From Crocodylus rhombifer (Eukaryota; Chordata; Crocodylia; Crocodylidae), in assembly GCA_038503035.1 (NCBI GenBank), contig JAVSML010024587.1:464649-528648 (forward strand): a stretch of DNA of 64,000 nucleotides, written 5' to 3'. Positions 35,401 through 45,047 of this stretch are shown here, piece after piece (the stretch's first letter is position 1; every line of letters starts with the position of its first letter). Made by a program: the position numbers and the translations under genes. Below the pieces are notes generated by a model. It searched no databases, was not told the origin of the DNA, and saw nothing but the letters and a program-made list of their open reading frames with translations.

Positions 35401-38400
35401 ACTGCTATTCCATAGCACTCCACCAGTATCCAAATTCAACTTCTCCCCTCATTAGGCCCCTCTTGTCAGTGCAACAGTAGCTGCTAAGTATACCTCAGCT
35501 AGCTGCTTGCATTGCTGCCCACCTAGTTTCCACACACTGCTACTGCTGCTGCTGCTGCTAGTTCTCCACTTCACCAAAGCAGCTCCTGTGTAGGTTACAG
35601 CTTCAGGGGTGCAGAGCTCATATATTAATACACAAGGGAATAGTGAAATGATAGAAAAAGAATAGTCAGAAAGGACGCACGTGCTGGCTCTGTTGGTGAG
35701 AAAGAAGTAATACTACCCGGGGGGCAGGGGAGAAAGGCAAAGCAGATACAGCACAAGTCTCTCCTCCAGAACTGAAGCTAGCCCCTGCTAGAGGTGCAAA
35801 TTTAACAAGGTGTTCTCCCCATTATTACACATTTAAACTGTAGCTAGAAGTCTGGGAGACAGTTGAGTTTTTGGAGGGAAATAAAACAAGCTGTCAAAAA
35901 GTAAATCAACAGGTTGAAAGGTTCATTTTTTAGTGAACTGCTTTGTATGAGAAATCCTACCTGGAAGCACGTGATAAAGCTGCAGTCAGCACTTCCCCAG
36001 TTGGAAGGACTGATTTGCCATGGGACAGAGTTATTTATTTCTAAGGTTTCTCCATGATATTGTTATAAAGGAGAATAATAAGTTGAGTGGTTAGCACTGC
36101 GGGTGGGGCAGCACCAGTAGCAGGCAAATTAAGAGAGTGTAGTCATAAGAAATCTAGTCCACAAAGAAGGACACCGTCTTTAAATATTTGCTATTCTTAT
36201 GACCTTTAACTGTGTGTATGAAATTAACATTGTTAATTTTGCCATTAGGTCTATATTTCTTCTTAATGACTGAGATCAAAAGGCAGCCTCCCTTATGTAC
36301 AGGCGACACAAACTTGTCATCTCTACTTAATTAGTCAAATAACCAGACAGCACCATATTCATTTCTACATAACAACTTCCAGTGTAATCTGAATTTGAAA
36401 AAAAATATATTACTAGACTCTACTATTCTGAGTATTTCCTTGTTTTACAAATTAGGGTCAAGTCAACACATTTTTTTCCAGTGTAGTCAGAGGCAAAACT
36501 CCCATTTGCCTTATTTCAGATTTAGACCTAGCCCATGATGTCAGCTTAATCACTGTATGGCTGCCTAAGTCTACACTGACTCCCCATCACTTCCTTATTT
36601 TAAATTAATTCTGGACCAGGCCCCACAGCAGATATTAAGAATTCCAACATAGAAAATATACAAGCTGAGCACTTTTCTTTCTGGGTTTCAACAGCACCCT
36701 GAATTTACTATAATTAATGCAGTTTAGTCATTCTAACCTGGGAGAAATGGAAAAGGCAGATGATAAAATACAGACTATATTTGTAATGTAGATGTTAAAG
36801 TGCATCGGTGTTTTTCATCCTCCTAAGTGCTGCCTTGAATGTCTTCAATATTTCAAGTTCTCTCTTCAAAATTGCATCAGACATCTGGGATAGCTGACTG
36901 TTCTTGTTAATTAATTCTTATATTTAGTGCTCTGCTGTTGTCACCATTTGTTCATGGGCTTTTCTTTTGATTATTATCATAATATTTGTTTATCTGACTA
37001 AATAAAGCAAACAATAACATTTTGAAGTGCAGAACAGTAAATGGAGCTTCCAGCCTGGGCGGAAAAGCATACATGAAAGTCTCTTTAGGAAAACATGTCC
37101 CTGCCAAACCACACGCAGGGATGAATCTAAATGAGTGAATTTAGGTAATTAACACGCAGCCAAGCCAAAGAAATACAGCAGGAGAGAGCTGCCAAACACC
37201 AATTACCTGTATAACTAAAAAATACGGACAACAAGAATTCCCCAAAGCCTATATATGAAAGCCCTTCCTTTTATTATCAAAGCCTCTTTGACTTGTGGCC
37301 AAGACTTGAGAAGGAGGGTAGTAATGGGTAGCAATGGGTAGCAAATAAAAGCCACCCCAATTTCAGCCCAGACCTTGAAGCCAAATCTGAACCTTCTTAT
37401 AAGGTTTAAAAAGTTACAAACTGCTCAGTGTGCTTCAGTCTTGGAGCTGGACATGGGTCCAAAGCAAGCATTGGACAATGTTAGCACCAGACAAGCACAC
37501 ACAGTGTTGCAGTGTGGTTCTCCATGTTCCCCAATAGGCAATTATGACTTACAGCCAAACTCAGACGCCCTAAAGTAAATGTCTTCACTACATAGCGACC
37601 TATGGCTATAATTGCCATGGAGAAACATGAGAAAAATGCATCTCCTTGGAATTCAATTGTTGGATCCTCTCTGCCAAGTTATAGCACGTTTGTCTGATGG
37701 GAAGCTGCCTGGGGAGCTTCCCATTAGACCAGAACTCTTTAATAGAGAGTCTAGGAATGCTCTAAATTGGTTTATTTACACGAAAGCAGTCCTGGAAACA
37801 GAATTAACTATAAAATGTATGCAGACAACCCTTGCTTTCAGGAAGCTCAGCCCAAATTAGAACACCAGAGTCCAGGGAAGAACTCTGCCCCAAGAAAGAA
37901 CTCTAACTAAAGCAATCAAGGAGTCTGTACCTGCAGAGAAACCCACAAGCAAACCAAGACAGCATTTTAACCATAATAACAAATGTACTCACATATTAAA
38001 GGAAACAAAATTCTTTCTGAAACAGTGCTATCAGATAAACTGTGCCTTAACATTACCCATTTGGGTGGATAATGTTCTTCAGGATATGAATTTCCCTCTT
38101 GATTTTTGTAAATGAATAAGATCAAATTCTTCTCCTTACTATTATAGTGGCAACCTATAAGATGCCAGTGATCCATTATACTACTTTTCAAAGAGATTTA
38201 TAAATATTAGAAGTAGACTCAGGCAGACAAGGGTAGATCTGAGGTGTGGTGCAGCGGTGCAATTTCACCCTATTTCAGTTCTTGCTCCACCCAAACTTTA
38301 AAACTAACTGCCTGGGAGGGGCAGTAGTATTTGTATTCAGGAAGTGTTGAGAAAGTCAACTGACCCATTGACATTTCTCTGATTCCTGCTAATCTCTTCC

Positions 38401-38905
38401 CCCTCCACAAGTGTTAATGACCCTTTATCCTTTTTTAATGATCTTGATCTTCTACTATTCAGACTATGCTTTCTCCTGCAATTTTGCTGTCTGTTAACCA
38501 TTCCTGGTATTCTCTCTCTTCTATTTCACATCCGTGCAGATGGTTTTAAGATCTAACTAAAAAACCTTATTCAGGCCTGGTAAGATTAACTCAGATGTGG
38601 AAATGACTAACAGTGAAGTATTGGAGGCACTGTCAAGATGTTCAAGAAGATCAGATTTTGTTTCATGAATCTGAATAAGGGATGCACAACTATGATGACT
38701 ACAAGACTAATGGCACTATCTTTTGACTATTTTCAGCCTAATTTGTTTTGTTTTTCTTTAATTTTAGATACAATCTAGCAAATTAGCACGCATTCCAATA
38801 CTTATATTTCTTCCTGCTTTGATCTTAAAGTGAATAATATATTGCTAGTCCCCTAGCATATTAGTAAAGTATCTAGTTTTTCTTTAACTAGAGAAAATTA
38901 TGTGT
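35401..38905. other. Non-coding DNA, no gene seen
   Basis: A (CTG)n-like tract lies at 35538-35560. A perfect 10-bp hairpin ATGGGAAGCT/AGCTTCCCAT occurs at about 37698-37725. Frames near 37375-37860 have no recognised domain. The sequence up to 38905 is the left flank of the Gmr1-like element. Confidence 0.5.
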
Positions 38906-39927
38906 TGTGTTATAAGAGGAGAGAGAAGAGCCCCAGAGAAGTAAAATGGTCCCACTTGTATTGCAAAGACCGCTGCAGGGCTCCTTCTTTATCTGGTGTT
39001 TCAGAAAGGGAGTGGAAATCAGCCAGAACTCCAGGACAAAAGGAGACATGGAGCAGGCAAAAGGGGGACACAGGAAACCAAAAGAGACTGACTCAGGCAG
39101 AGAGATGGCAGGGAGAGCCAAAGGCACTGAGGAAGCAAGGGAGATCGGGCTTAAGGGAAGCAACTCTGTGGAGGGAGCTGCTGGGGAAGACAGCCCTGTA
39201 GGAAACGCCCAGAGAGAAACAGAAACTGCAGGGAGGAAGTTAGAGGGTACCATAAAGACCCTAATAGCAGGGCTGAAGAAAAAGGGTACTGCAAAGTTGG
39301 GACTATAATGGCAGAAGAAGTGCCAGTTTGTTTTTTTGTTCTCCTTTTCGTTGGGGTGAGAGGAAAGCCACCCAGATAGTGTGTTTACAACTATCAGGAC
39401 AATAAGCCAGGAAAAAAACTGGCTAGGATTACTGGCAGGTCTGTGCCAGGTTCCAGCCAGGAGAGGTACAACCAGACCCATTAGGGATACTAATTGTCCA
39501 GACCTAGAGACCCAAGGAGCATTTTTTTGTACTGCTCAAAGGCAGATTACAGAGACAACTGAATTACCACCTGGTGGAACAGGTGAGGTTGTCGGGGTTT
39601 GGGGAACCCCCCCCTACACTAAGACAAATTGCAAGAGCCAAAGTGTCAAGATCCACACAAGCCGGCATCCTATTTTCTCCCATAACAAAAAATTGTTGCA
39701 GGAGAGATCGCAGGCATGTGGGAGGGGCCAGCAAAATGTAGCAGTGGACTTCGGCTTGTTAGCCGAGGTGCTAAAGTTGTGTTGGTGTAGAAGATAAAGA
39801 AAAAAAAAAAGCCACTCAGACAAGTGATGAGCTGCAAGGATTGACGACACCCTAGATTGATAGAGACAAGCCTCTAGCACAGATAGGGGCGGGACTTTTG
39901 GGGTAAAAGCCCACTATTGGACGTATT
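38906..39927 (+). repeat. 5' LTR of Gmr1-like element
   Basis: About 1022 bp, beginning TGTGTTATAAGAGGAGAG and ending GGACGTATT directly before the primer-binding site. It matches the 3' LTR along its whole length with roughly 10% differences, most of them transitions, plus small indels. The TACA end seen in the 3' LTR is missing here, so the last bases are altered. The usual polyadenylation word is AATAAG where the 3' LTR has AATAAA. Confidence 0.9.
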
Positions 39928-39928
39928 T

Positions 39929-39946
39929 TGGTGCACTGGCTGGGAA
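39929..39946 (+). other. Primer-binding site, tRNA-Gly type
   Basis: TGGTGCACTGGCTGGGAA lies one or two bases after the 5' LTR. It differs at two of 18 positions from the complement of the 3' end of vertebrate tRNA-Gly (as I remember it, ...CCGGCCAATGCACCA). It would prime minus-strand DNA synthesis. Confidence 0.75.
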
Positions 39947-39981
39947 AGCCAGTAGCTGCAGCCTTCCCCAACGAGTATAGA

Positions 39982-40917
39982 ATGGAACATCAGCCAAGTA
40001 CAGTGGTGCCTGATACCCTCCAACAGACTTTGAATCTGATAGCTCAGTTGCTCCAGCAGCAACAACAGCAGGCAGCAAGACAGACAATGGTAGAAGAGCA
40101 TCTGATACAGCAACAGGCAATTTCTAGATGTAAAGATGACAAAGAAGATGAACCAGAGGCATTCTTGGAGATATTTGAGAGGGCAGCCATAGCTTCCAGG
40201 CTAGAGAAGGCGAGATGGGCGGGACAGTTGGGAGTCCTCCTGGTAGGACAGGCCCAGGCGGCCTACCACGCCATGACTTGGATAGATGCACAGGATTATG
40301 ACAAGATGAAAAAAGAAATACTGTTGAGAGTCAATATAACCCCAGAGAAACACCGACAGGCATTCAGGGGCAAGAAGAGGAAGGAAGAAAAGGTACCCTG
40401 AGCTCTATGGCAGTGCCTGACAGACCTGCTAGACAAATGGCTGAGGCCAGAAACTCTAACCAAAAAAGAAATCTGTGATCAGATACTACTAGAGCAGTTC
40501 CTCGCAGACCTGGAAGACAATACCCAGAGTTGGGTTCGGTGCCACTGTCCAAAATTGTCCCTTGAGGCCCTTCAGCTGGCAGAGGACTTTGATGCAGCAC
40601 AGGGGGAGCTCAGCCAGGACAAAACCACCAGGGGAGCTGGGACCAATTATGCCCGAGAGAAGGAGCGCAAAACTGAAGGAGAGGGCCGTAAGATTAAGAG
40701 GGGAAACACCACAGAAGTAGTGTGCTTCAACCGCGGTAGATATGGTCACATAGCCAGAGAGTGTCCCCGCGGCTCATGGGTGACTATGAGACTGAAAAAA
40801 TCCAAGGAAGAATCTAAAATCAGTCGAATGGGGCCAAGAGAGGGTCATGAGGTAGAGATGATGGATTGTAGCATAGGAGATAGCATGGCAGAGACCCTAC
40901 AACCTTGCACGAGGTAA
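39982..40917 (+). pseudogene. gag: gag pseudogene with SCAN-like capsid domain and zinc knuckle
   Basis: Gag builds the intracellular particle. The frame opens at the first ATG after the primer site (39982) and runs 311 codons to TAA at 40915-40917, broken once by TGA at 40399-40401. Order: a Gln-rich N-terminus (LLQQQQQQAAR), a capsid part with DEPEAFLEIFERAA and AQAAYHAM, then a SCAN-like segment (about codons 113-210) with the landmarks TPEKHRQAFR, KWLRPETLTK, LLEQFLADL and WVR.H.P, and a zinc knuckle at 40723-40764. In the knuckle the second Cys is replaced by Arg (CFNRGRYGHIAREC), so this copy would not bind zinc normally. The SCAN domain of vertebrate transcription factors is thought to derive from exactly this kind of gag. 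The TGA lies inside the SCAN-like part. Confidence 0.9.
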
Positions 40918-41216
40918 CAATGCTAGTAGCTGGCCAGCCAGTATGAGCCGTAGTAGACACAGGATGTGCTCAGTCCATTGTAAGGCCATCCCTGATACCT
41001 TGGAACAAGCACCAAGGTGTGCAGGAGTGAAGGTGGTTTGCTTACATAGGCAGAAGGCCCACTGTGAACATCAGCTTTTAGAGTTACAGATGCCGGGGGT
41101 CAGTAGGAAAATACCAGTAGGACTAGAAGAAGAGATTTTATATCCCATGATATTAGGCAGAGACTGGCCAGAAATTTATGAAGTACTAGTGTCACTCCAG
41201 CCCCACAAGAGGGTCT
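40911..41216 (+). pseudogene. Retroviral-type aspartic protease, broken
   Basis: Protease cuts the Gag-Pol precursor. The catalytic triplet is seen in AVVDTGCAQS (DTG at 40956-40964), in the frame one step back from gag, so the original was probably reached by a -1 frameshift at the end of gag. A TGA (40944-40946) stands shortly before the active site and a frameshift follows after about 25 codons. The domain then continues in another frame to ILGRDWPEIY, the usual ILG-R-D closing motif of the fold. Confidence 0.85.
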
Positions 41217-41224
41217 AGCTAATA

Positions 41225-42599
41225 GCAGTCAATTCCGAGAGGCCCAAGAAACCAATGAGGAACTCTGAGCATTGCAGGAGATTGACCTAGCAAAACAGGA
41301 CCAACAGATAATGCACCCCGAACACAATAACGAAGTACAACGGTGTGAATTGCATGGTGGGTTAATGTATCGGATTAAGAAGAGTAAGGCTGAAGGAGAG
41401 GAGGTCGCTCAGTTGATCATGCCTACAGCTTATAGAGTACAACTACTTCAGCTAGCTCATAGGAACCCATTAGGGGGACATCTAGGTAAAACAAAAATGG
41501 AAGCTCATTTGGCCAGGTGGTGCTTTTGGCCACATATGTACAAGGAAGTTGAAGGGTTCTGTCAAGTCTGCAAAATATGTCAAAAGGTGAGCAATTATAA
41601 ACCACCAAAAGTACCATTGCAACCTATGCCCATTGTGAGGGAGCCATTTGCAAGGGTAGCTTTAGATGTAGTAGATCCACTACAGCAAAGCTCTGCAGGA
41701 CACCAGATTATTTTAGTATTGCTAGATTACACATCTAGATTCCCAGACGCCATACTGCTGCAGGTGGTCACGGGGGCTAAGGTAGCAGAAGAGCTTATGA
41801 AATGGGTGTCGAGTGTTGGTATTCCAAAGGAAATAGTGACAGACCAAGGGTCGAATTTTATGTCTCTACTGTTAAGCATCATGTGTAAAGTTCTCCAGAT
41901 CTGTCATTTAAAAAACCATAGTATATCACCCTCAGATAAATGGGTTAGCTGAGCAGTTTAATGGGACCTTGAAGGGGATGTTGCATAGGTGTGCTCAAGT
42001 TGAACCCCAGAGGTGGAACCTGTTGGTACCCCCCTTGCTATTTGCAATAAGAGATGTCCCGCAGGCATCTTTAGGATATTCACCATTCGAGCTGATATAT
42101 GGACACAGTTTATTAGACGTGGTGAGAGAGGGATGGGAGGTGGAACCAGAGCCAGGAAAAATTGTGTCAAATCATGTGAAGGACTTAAAACGTCACCTGC
42201 AGATAGCAAGTAACATAGCGTGTGAAAATTTGGGGCGGGCAGAAACAGAAAGAAAGATATGATGTTAATTCAAAAGAAAGGGAACTCCAGGTGGGTCAAA
42301 AGGTGTTGGTATCACTACCAAGCTTGACTAGCAAGTTTCTGACAGGTTGGCAAGGTCCTTTTGAAGTGAGAAGAAGAGTAGGACCAGTAGATTATGAAAT
42401 ATTGCACCCAGGGGCCAAGAAGGAAAAGAAAATTTATCACATAAATTTGCTTAAAGTGTGGCATGAACCTGAGGGCTTGCTTATCTCCCCTGACCCAGAC
42501 TCAAAGGAGTATGGGAGCCAGATAGGCGAAAGCCCCAGTGTAGTAGGAACCATCAACAAGGTTCCCAGGGGGAGCCAATTAGAGGAGAGTCAGCAAAAA
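41225..42599 (+). pseudogene. Integrase pseudogene lying before reverse transcriptase
   Basis: Integrase inserts the DNA copy into the host chromosome. The first frame (from about 41272) has the HHCC zinc finger (LAHRNPLGGH ... CKICQK). Its core carries catalytic Asp at 41665-41667 (ALDVVDP) and 41842-41844 (VTDQGSNF). A frameshift near an A-run at about 41910 moves the catalytic Glu (GLAEQFNG, 41951-41953) into the next frame; spacing still fits D,D(35)E. A second frameshift near 42230 leads to the C-terminal part with QVGQKVLV and the GPY/F module GWQGPFEVRRRVGPVDYEI. No chromodomain is seen. The frame then stops at TAG 42600-42602 and continues directly into reverse transcriptase. All catalytic residues remain, so the damage is by shifts and stops only. 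Confidence 0.92.
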
Positions 42600-42602
42600 T
42601 AG

Positions 42603-43481
42603 TTGGGGCAGTTGATCAAGGACTTTGACGATGTTTTCAGCAAAAGTCCAGGGGAAGCCTTAGGGGTAGAACATAAAATTATCACGCACACGGGACAAAT
42701 AGTCTGGGAGAAATGGAGGAGGATTCCTTATCATCATTATCAACCAATTAAGGAAGAATTAGAAAGGATGTTAGCTCAGGGGATTATTACCCCATCATGC
42801 AGCCCATGGCGTAGCCCATTGATTGTGGTACCTAAGCCAGATGGAACCTTACTTTTGTGTACAGACTTTCACAAATTGGAAGCGATGACCCAATTTGACA
42901 TGTTCCCGATGCCTCAGGTCAGTGAACTATTGGAACGTATAGGACAGGCGAAATTTATATCCACGCTAGACTTATCAAAAGGGTACTGGAAGGTGCCTCT
43001 AAGGGCAGAGAACCAACCTAAAACACCCTTCAGGACTCCATGGGGGCTATTTAAGTTTAAAAGAATGCCATTTGGACTCAGTGAGGCAACAGCCACATTT
43101 CAGAGGATAGTAGATTGGGTATTAGCTCCTGATATGGGTTATGCTTTGGCATATATTGATGATATAGTAATTTATACAGAGACCTGGGAGCAGCATTTGA
43201 GGACGTTAAGAGCAGTCTTACAAGAATTGAGAAAAATTGGATTGACTGCAAACCCTAAGAAATGCGCACTGGGAAAAACTGAAACTAAATATTTAGGATT
43301 CTTGGTTGGGCAGGGATGTGTGAGGCCCCTGGCAGACAAAGTACAAGCCATTAGAGAACATCAGAAGCCTCAAAATAAGAAACAGATGAGGGCCTTTCTA
43401 GGGCTCTCCAATTATTATAAGCATTTTACACCCAATTTTGCAGCGATAGTGACACCCCTAGTTAATGCTACCAAGGGTTAG
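42603..43481 (+). pseudogene. Ty3/gypsy-type reverse transcriptase
   Basis: Copies element RNA into DNA. About 292 codons in the same frame as the integrase C-terminus, separated from it by a single TAG. Readable blocks in order: FSKSPGEALGVEHKI, LAQGIITPS.SPW.SP, LCTDFHKLEAMT (first catalytic Asp), FISTLDLSKGYW, MPFGLSEATATFQR, and the active-site YIDD at 43152-43163, then KCALGKTETKYLGFLV and MRAFLGLSNYYKHF. The wording is Ty3/gypsy-like, not copia-like. A second TAG (43479-43481) stands between it and RNase H in the same frame. Without these two stops integrase tail, reverse transcriptase and RNase H would be one continuous polyprotein. Confidence 0.95.
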
Positions 43482-43975
43482 AGAGCCTACCAGTTTGAAT
43501 GGGATGATGCTCGTCAGAAGGCCTTTGAAGACATCAAGCAAGCCTTGTGCAAGGATGTATTACTTCATACCCCCAATTTCGTGCTACCATTCACCTTGCA
43601 GACAGATGCATCAGCGTTAGCTTTGGGAGCAGTTTTGTCCCACGAGGTCGATGGTGTGGAAGGACCAGTGGCATATGCCAGCAGGAAGTTGAACAAGCAC
43701 AAAGAAAGGTATTCCACAGGAGAACATGAATGTCTCACCATTCACTGGGGGGTTGACTTTTTCACTACTACTTGTTGGGCCATGTATTTAAATGAATAAC
43801 TGATCATGTGCCCTTAAGATGGCTGAACACAGCAAAGACAGACAACGTTTACATTATGCAGTGGACATTGGCACTCCAACCGTTTTGATTCTGTATTGCA
43901 TACAGGCCAGGGAGATTGAACACGGTGGCTGACTTCCTGTCCCAGTGTGAGACATGTAGTGAGAAGAAGTCAAGC
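43482..43975 (+). pseudogene. RNase H domain, C-terminal end of pol
   Basis: Degrades RNA in RNA-DNA hybrids. Continues the reverse-transcriptase frame with AYQFEWDDARQKAFEDIKQAL, LQTDASALALGAVLS (first catalytic Asp) and STGEHECL (catalytic Glu). A frameshift near 43795 moves the next part (TDHVPLRWLNTAKTDN) to another frame, where a TGA near 43887 and then RPGRLNTVADFLSQ with the final Asp follow. No additional gene lies between its end and the 3' LTR. Confidence 0.88.
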
Positions 43976-44055
43976 AAAGGAGAAGAGGGGAGAGATGTCA
44001 ATAGCCCAAAGGTGAACCAAGTAAGAGGAAAGATACAAGCGCCTAGCAGCATCTC

Positions 44056-44065
44056 GAGGGGCAGA
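44056..44065 (+). other. Polypurine tract
   Basis: GAGGGGCAGA immediately before the 3' LTR start at 44067, in the position where plus-strand synthesis begins. One pyrimidine interrupts it. Confidence 0.6.
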
Positions 44066-44066
44066 T

Positions 44067-45047
44067 TGTGTGAGGAGAGAGAAGAGCCCCAGAGAAGTCA
44101 AATGGCCCCACCTGTATTGCAAAGATTGCCGCAGGGCTCCTTCTTCACCCGGTGTTTCGGGGGCGGGAATCAGCTGGAACTACAGGATAAAAGGAGATGT
44201 GGGGCAGGAAAAGGGGGGACACAGGAATCAGAAGAGACTGACTCAGGCAGAGAGATGGCAGGGAGAGCCAGAGGCGCTGAGGAAGCAAGGGAGATCGGGC
44301 TTAAGGGAAACAACTCTGTGGAGGGAGCTGCCGGGGAAGACAGCCCTAAAGGAAACTCCCAGAGAGAAACAGAAACTGTAGGGAGGCAGTTAGAAGTACC
44401 GTAAAGACCTTAATAGCAGAGCTGGAGAAAAAGGGTACTGCAAAGTTGGGACTATAATGGCAGAAGTGCCAGTTTGTTTTTTTGTTCTCCTTTTCATTGG
44501 GGTGAGAGGAAAGTCACCACAGATAGTGTATTTACAGCTATCAGGACAATAAACCAGGAAAAAGACTGGCTAGGATTACTGGCAGGACTGTGCCAGGTTC
44601 CAGGTGGGTAAGGTACAACTGGGCCCATTGGGGATATTAATTGGCCAGACCTAGAGACCCAAGGAGCGTTTTTTTGTATTGGTCAAAGGCAGATTGTGGA
44701 GACAACTGAATTACCACCCGCTGCAATGGGCAAGGGTGTCCTAAGCCAAATTGCAAGAGTCAGAGTGTCAAGACCCACACGCCCCAGCATCCTATATTCT
44801 CCCATAACAACAAATTGTTGCAGGAGAGATCGCAGGCTTGTGGGAGGGGCCAGCAAGATGTCGCGCTGGACTTTGGCTTGTTAGCCGAGGTGCTAAGTTG
44901 TCTTGGTGTAGAAGATAAAGAAAAAAAAGCCGCTCAGACAAGTGATGAGCTGCAAGGATTGACGACACCTAGATCGATAGAGACAAGCCTCTAGCACAGA
45001 TAGGGGTGGGACTCTTGGGGTGAAAGCCCACTACTGGACATATTACA
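44067..45047 (+). repeat. 3' LTR of Gmr1-like element
   Basis: About 981 bp, begins TGTGTGAGGAGAG and ends ATATTACA, giving TGT...ACA ends. Carries AATAAA at 44548-44553. In both LTRs a frame of 80-100 codons (with ETDSGREMAGRA and EEAREIGLKG) remains open over the same ~300 bp. Confidence 0.9.

Larger units (their letters stand above)
38906..45047 (+). mobile_element. Gmr1-like Ty3/gypsy LTR retrotransposon, gag-PR-IN-RT-RH
   Basis: An almost complete 6.1-kb element: 5' LTR (38906-39927), primer-binding site, gag, protease, integrase, reverse transcriptase, RNase H, polypurine tract and 3' LTR (44067-45047). Integrase precedes reverse transcriptase, opposite to ordinary Ty3/gypsy elements, although both domains are gypsy-like in wording (YIDD reverse transcriptase, GPY/F-type integrase tail). 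This order defines the Gmr1-like group described from cod and other deuterostomes. Damage is modest: a few stop codons and frameshifts, and ~10% LTR divergence. No env-like frame exists between RNase H and the 3' LTR, so it is a retrotransposon and not a retrovirus. No clear target duplication was found, partly because the 5' boundary is ambiguous between 38901 and 38906. Confidence 0.93.

Noticed and set aside
38888..39481. 197-codon minus-strand frame
   Set aside because: It is antisense to the 5' LTR and arises from purine-rich composition.
39928..39981. Upstream gag start at TTG 39928
   Set aside because: This part overlaps the primer-binding site. The first ATG is at 39982.
39982..40917. 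Host SCAN-domain transcription factor gene
   Set aside because: The SCAN-like region is followed by a retroviral zinc knuckle, protease, integrase and reverse transcriptase between two LTRs, not by C2H2 zinc fingers. It is gag.
38906..45047. Ty1/copia element, as the domain order might suggest
   Set aside because: The reverse transcriptase carries YIDD and the gypsy-type block order, and the integrase has a GPY/F tail. Both are gypsy-like.
38906..45047. Endogenous retrovirus
   Set aside because: There is no room for and no trace of an envelope gene between RNase H and the 3' LTR.
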